Shown: positions 60,759-64,000 of the stretch, piece by piece
Position numbering within the stretch: the stretch's first letter is position 1
Layout of the letters: each line of letters opens with the position of its first letter
Source of the DNA: Syntrophales bacterium
GTDB lineage: Bacteria > Desulfobacterota > Syntrophia > Syntrophales > UBA2210
Assembly (NCBI GenBank): GCA_023228425.1
Contig: JALOBE010000012.1
Location: 1 to 64,000, forward strand
Direction: 5' to 3'
Length of the DNA: 64,000 nt
Made by a program: the position numbers and the translations under genes
The notes under the pieces: model-generated
Database searches by the model: none
What the model was told of the DNA's origin: nothing
The model's input: only the letters and a program-made list of their open reading frames with translations

Positions 60759-61077
60759 TTTTCACCCCGGGCGGTCTGTTCGCTCGGGAAGAGGAGCCCG
60801 AAGAGACCGTTTTCCTTATGTTCGATGGTGCGAGTCTATACCAGGGTCGAAAAAAAAACAAGCAACGGTGACACGTCGCATCCGGCTGTGCGCACCGTGA
60901 CAGGTCCTCATCATCTCATACCGGCCCATCCTGAACGCCCTCCTCTCGCAATAATCGAAGGACCAAACACCGCCGCGGAGGAGAGGATCACGGTCCGGGA
61001 GGGTTCATTCGGGCTTATGGAAAGCCCTGCCTGCCGGGACAGTTCCGGGTTATAGCCGTTCGAAGAGCTTGCAAACC
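60759..61077. other. Intergenic region, radical SAM to tRNA-Arg
   Basis: 319 nt with no convincing gene. It should carry the promoter of the radical SAM-corC-lnt-prfB unit, but I cannot choose one. A short ORF on either strand has no ribosome binding site. A run of A (about 60850-60858) stands out. Confidence 0.4.
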
Positions 61078-61115
61078 AAAAAAGGTCCCACATGCTGAAG
61101 AGATGTAAGACCTTT
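61078..61115 (-). terminator. Rho-independent terminator after tRNA-Arg
   Basis: On the minus strand AAAGGTC (61109-61115) pairs with GACCTTT (61081-61087); a further ACAT/ATGT 4-bp inner stem follows a 2-nt bulge. A run of six T's (61078-61083) closes it. It lies about 9 nt beyond the tRNA CCA. Confidence 0.85.
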
Positions 61116-61123
61116 GTATCTAT

Positions 61124-61200
<77 letters not shown>

Positions 61201-61214
61201 ATATGTCTTAAAAA

Positions 61215-61242
61215 ATGATAGTATCATTGACGACTTCGTAAA
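61215..61242 (-). promoter_or_regulatory. Candidate promoter of tRNA-Arg
   Basis: On the minus strand TTTACG (61237-61242) and TATCAT (61215-61220, 5 of 6 matches) are 16 nt apart, with 14 nt to the mature tRNA 5' end. The -35 overlaps the left end of the repeat element. Confidence 0.4.
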
Positions 61243-61356
61243 AAGTTGCCGGATGCCTGATCGCGCTCTATCACTCGTCACTGCGGCGTATCTCAATGTA
61301 CGCCTCATCTCTCAGGATGCGCGCACCTTACCTCAAGGAGCTTTTTACAAAAGCCG
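61231..61356. repeat. Dispersed inverted-repeat element, long copy
   Basis: 126 nt bounded by CGACTTCGTAAAAAG and CTTTTTACAAAAGCCG, imperfect reverse complements, enclosing a GC-rich middle with no reading frame. The ends match those of the short copy at 965-1041. It lies between tRNA-Arg and the glucan synthase-like gene. The rest of the gap (61357-61536) is AT-rich and shows no gene. Confidence 0.55.
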
Positions 61357-61536
61357 CTATCAGACGTTTTCCACTTTTTACAAGTGTATGATCATTGCCA
61401 GCTAGCACTAGCGTCTTTGGAAACCGGTGTCAAGATAAAACAAAATGCACTTCCTGCCTCTTCTATGACCGTATGAATGTACACAAAAAATATCACACTG
61501 CCTAAGAATAAAGCGATCCTCTACGCGTGGGCATAT

Positions 61537-64000
61537 TCAGCGAAAGCTTATCTTTATATTGTGATCGCGCTTGTCGTTTAATAACGGAATGCGACCGTCT
61601 TTTTGTATGTGTCCGTCAAAATATACCGCCGGTTTACTTCCTTCGGGGGCACGTTGCGCTTCAATCCTATAAAAATGTCCACAATATCTGTAATCAATAC
61701 GGAAGAATCGCGGCGCGCTCTCCGGCAGGCGTGGTTTTAAAACTAAATAATCGGGGTGGCGTTCCAGCCCCAATAAGGTTTCCACAGCCAGGCGATACAT
61801 CCAGCCTGCGGCGCCCGTGTACCAGCTCCATCCTCCGCGCCCCATGTGCGGCGGGGCTCCACAGATATCCGCCGACATTACGTAAGGCTCTACACGATAA
61901 CGTGCCGTGGCTTCCGGCGTACGGATATGGTGTGCCGGATTGAGCAGGTTGAAAAGTGACCATGCGGTTTCATAATCGCCAAGCTCGGCAAAAGCCATTA
62001 CTGTCCATATGGCCGCGTGCGTGTACTGCCCTCCATTTTCTCGAATGCCCGGCGGATATCTTTTGATATACCCAGGATCCGGCTCCATGTTCACGAAAGG
62101 GGGAGCAAGCAGAAGGATCAGGCCATCTTCAGGTTTAATCAGATGTTTGCGGACAGCCTCCAGGGCATGTCGTGTCCGCCGGGCTTCGCCCATACCGCTT
62201 AAAACCGCCCAGCTCTGGCTGATCGCGTCAATCTTGCACTCGTCATTGCTGACTGAACCTAAGGGGCTGCCGTCGTCGAAATAGGCTCTGCGATACCACT
62301 TTCCGTCCCAGGCGGATTCTTCCACGCAGGCGCGAAGCTTCTCCCGCTGTTCCAGGCAAAGGGCGGCAAAGTCGGTGTCGCCTTTGAGCATAGCTATTTT
62401 TTCAAAGCGGCCAAGCGTGTCTCCTAAAAACCATGCCATCCATACGCTTTCACCTTTACCTTCTATACCCACGCGATTCATTCCATCGTTCCAATCACCG
62501 CCGCCGATAAGGGGCAAACCGCGGGGCCCGTAAGAGAGACTTATGCGAATTGCACGAACGCAATGCTCATACAGCGAAGCAGTTCCGGCTGGATGAAGAT
62601 GCTGGTCAAAGCGGCTTTCCTCGCCGTCCGCAAGTGGCCTGCTTTCCAGGAAGGGAATGTTTTCGTCCAGCACACCGGAATCACCCGTGGCCAGCACATA
62701 GCGGACGGTTGCTTGAACCAGCCATAACCTGTCATCGGTAATACGTGTGCGTACGCCTGCGCCGGCAGGAGGATGCCACCAATGCTGAACGTCCCCTTCA
62801 GGAAACTGTCTGGAAGCAGCCAAAAGTATCTGCTGCCGCAGAATTTCCGGAGCTGCGTGCAGCAGCGCCATGGCGTCTTGCAGCTGATCCCGGAAACCAA
62901 AAGCTCCGCCCGATTGATAATAGCCGCTGCGGCCCCACATGCGGCAGCCCAGTGTCTGATAAATGAGCCAGCCATTGACCATGACATTAAATGCCGGCTC
63001 GTTCGGGACTTCAACCTGAATGCCTCCCAGTACATTGTCCCAGTGCGTCCGAACCTCCTCCAAAGCGCTACGGGCGCCTGCGGGACGGCCGAACGTGCGG
63101 TATAGCCGGCGCGCTTCCTCCGCGTTCTCGGCCGAACCAAGGGTAAAAACAATTTCGCGCGTTTCGCCCGGGGCAAGCTCGCAAAAAGCCTGTAACACGG
63201 CCGCCGGATCGTAACGCGCGCCGCAGTGTCTCGACAGGTTCCGACGTAACAAGGCAGCCGGCTTCTTGAGGCTTCCATTTCTTCCGATGAACTCTGTACG
63301 ATCGCCGCTGAGAAATACCTCTGCTTCGCTGCAGGAAGCAAAAGCTACACGTTGAGGGAAAACACGGTTATAAGGGTTTCGGGCAAGCAAAATTCCGGTC
63401 TGGCTGTCGGCTTCCGTATAAATATGCATAAGGTTGTCATGACGCCATTCACCGAGAACCAGCTCATGGAAAGCAGAAAGCGAAACCCGGCGCCTTCTCG
63501 AAGACGTATTGCTCAGTTTTATCACGGCGCAACGCAATGGGGCTTCTATTGACGCGTAAATGCAAAGCTCAGTTTTAAGCCTTGCTTCATTATACTCAAA
63601 GACTGAGTAACCAAAGCCATGTCGGCAAACATAACCATTACGCCCCGGGCTGGGGCGGGGTGTCAGCGACCAGAACCTGCCGGTTTCTTCGTCACGCAGA
63701 TAAAAAACTTCGCTGGTGGGGTCGCTTACCGGATCATTGTGCCACGTGGTCAGCCTGTACTCATGGGCATTGTCCACCCAGCTGTATATCGAACCGCTTT
63801 CGGAAAGTACCATGCCGAAGCGTTTGCCGGCGATGACATTTGACCAGGGCGCCGGAGTGGTCATACCGGGTTCTAACATGATGATGTATTCTTTCCCGTC
63901 CGTCGCGAACCCGGCCGGGCCGTTGACCAGGATTCTTTCCCTGTCTTCAAGCAGGCGGGGAGTTTCTTCCGTGTCCGGGCGGACAGGATTCAGCAGAGGT
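61537..64000 (-). CDS. Cyclic beta-1,2-glucan synthase-like protein, C-terminal part (GH94)
   Basis: The last 820 or so residues of a much larger protein; the frame stays open to the window edge, so the 5' part lies outside. The sequence is a GH94 (glycoside phosphorylase) module: the beta-sandwich start (VNGPAGFATDGKEYIIMLEP), then FGFRDQLQDAMALLHA, and the catalytic-acid motif GGGDWNDGMNRVG. This arrangement is typical of the C-terminus of NdvB/ChvB cyclic beta-1,2-glucan synthases, where it sets ring size by phosphorolysis; a free-standing cellobiose phosphorylase is less likely because of the open upstream frame. The 3' end and the flank are more AT-rich than the rest of the window, which may point to transfer. 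Confidence 0.82.
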   Translation of the reverse strand, partial: PLLNPVRPDTEETPRLLEDRERILVNGPAGFATDGKEYIIMLEPGMTTPAPWSNVIAGKRFGMVLSESGSIYSWVDNAHEYRLTTWHNDPVSDPTSEVFYLRDEETGRFWSLTPRPSPGRNGYVCRHGFGYSVFEYNEARLKTELCIYASIEAPLRCAVIKLSNTSSRRRRVSLSAFHELVLGEWRHDNLMHIYTEADSQTGILLARNPYNRVFPQRVAFASCSEAEVFLSGDRTEFIGRNGSLKKPAALLRRNLSRHCGARYDPAAVLQAFCELAPGETREIVFTLGSAENAEEARRLYRTFGRPAGARSALEEVRTHWDNVLGGIQVEVPNEPAFNVMVNGWLIYQTLGCRMWGRSGYYQSGGAFGFRDQLQDAMALLHAAPEILRQQILLAASRQFPEGDVQHWWHPPAGAGVRTRITDDRLWLVQATVRYVLATGDSGVLDENIPFLESRPLADGEESRFDQHLHPAGTASLYEHCVRAIRISLSYGPRGLPLIGGGDWNDGMNRVGIEGKGESVWMAWFLGDTLGRFEKIAMLKGDTDFAALCLEQREKLRACVEESAWDGKWYRRAYFDDGSPLGSVSNDECKIDAISQSWAVLSGMGEARRTRHALEAVRKHLIKPEDGLILLLAPPFVNMEPDPGYIKRYPPGIRENGGQYTHAAIWTVMAFAELGDYETAWSLFNLLNPAHHIRTPEATARYRVEPYVMSADICGAPPHMGRGGWSWYTGAAGWMYRLAVETLLGLERHPDYLVLKPRLPESAPRFFRIDYRYCGHFYRIEAQRAPEGSKPAVYFDGHIQKDGRIPLLNDKRDHNIKISFR

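Overview
The window is about 64 kb of gene-dense, GC-rich bacterial chromosome. Nearly all of it is core housekeeping gene content. The gene set points to an anaerobic deltaproteobacterium (Desulfobacterota), most likely near the Syntrophales. The clues are a tungsten-type aldehyde:ferredoxin oxidoreductase, a NIL-domain ferredoxin, many radical-SAM proteins, a short EF-Ts, an orphan sigma-54 response regulator, and the order mtaB-rnc-radical SAM-era-der. The lineage is inferred; no rRNA is present to settle it. No CRISPR array, IS element, prophage or replication origin was seen.

Layout. 1-9.9 kb (minus strand): DUF1015, miaA, a glycosyltransferase, ispG, proS and a bifunctional rel, then a cell-wall amidase and the start of rph behind their own promoter. 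10.1-15.8 kb: a small alpha/beta hydrolase overlapping a NIL-ferredoxin, then an aldehyde oxidoreductase overlapping a two-part class II aldolase-like protein, an M48 lipoprotein protease and a cupin. 16.1-19.4 kb: a ydbH-ynbE-ydbL operon (cell-envelope lipid transport). 19.8-25.2 kb: mtaB-rnc-radical SAM-era-der.

25.3-37.6 kb (minus strand) is a long chain: rpsB-tsf-pyrH-frr, a clear terminator, then uppS-cdsA-dxr-rseP-tsaB-psd-pssA-asd-rsmD-coaD-aminotransferase. It joins translation with undecaprenyl, isoprenoid and phospholipid synthesis. 37.9-44.1 kb: alanine dehydrogenase, then (minus strand) two tandem dynamin-like membrane GTPases followed by a sigma-54 response regulator. 44.3-50.3 kb: a B12-type radical SAM protein, a small membrane protein, an active/inactive pair of M16 peptidases and an M20 peptidase. 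50.4-54.2 kb: phoH-pgpH-ybeY. 54.2-60.8 kb (minus strand): MltD-like transglycosylase; then radical SAM-corC-lnt-prfB, the last with a programmed +1 frameshift. 61.1-64 kb: tRNA-Arg(UCU), a dispersed inverted repeat, and the C-terminal part of a cyclic beta-1,2-glucan synthase-like protein running off the window.

The least explained content is the GTPase pair with its response regulator, the AOR/aldolase pair, the NIL-ferredoxin, and the radical SAM protein between rnc and era. I found no clearly new defence or mobile system.
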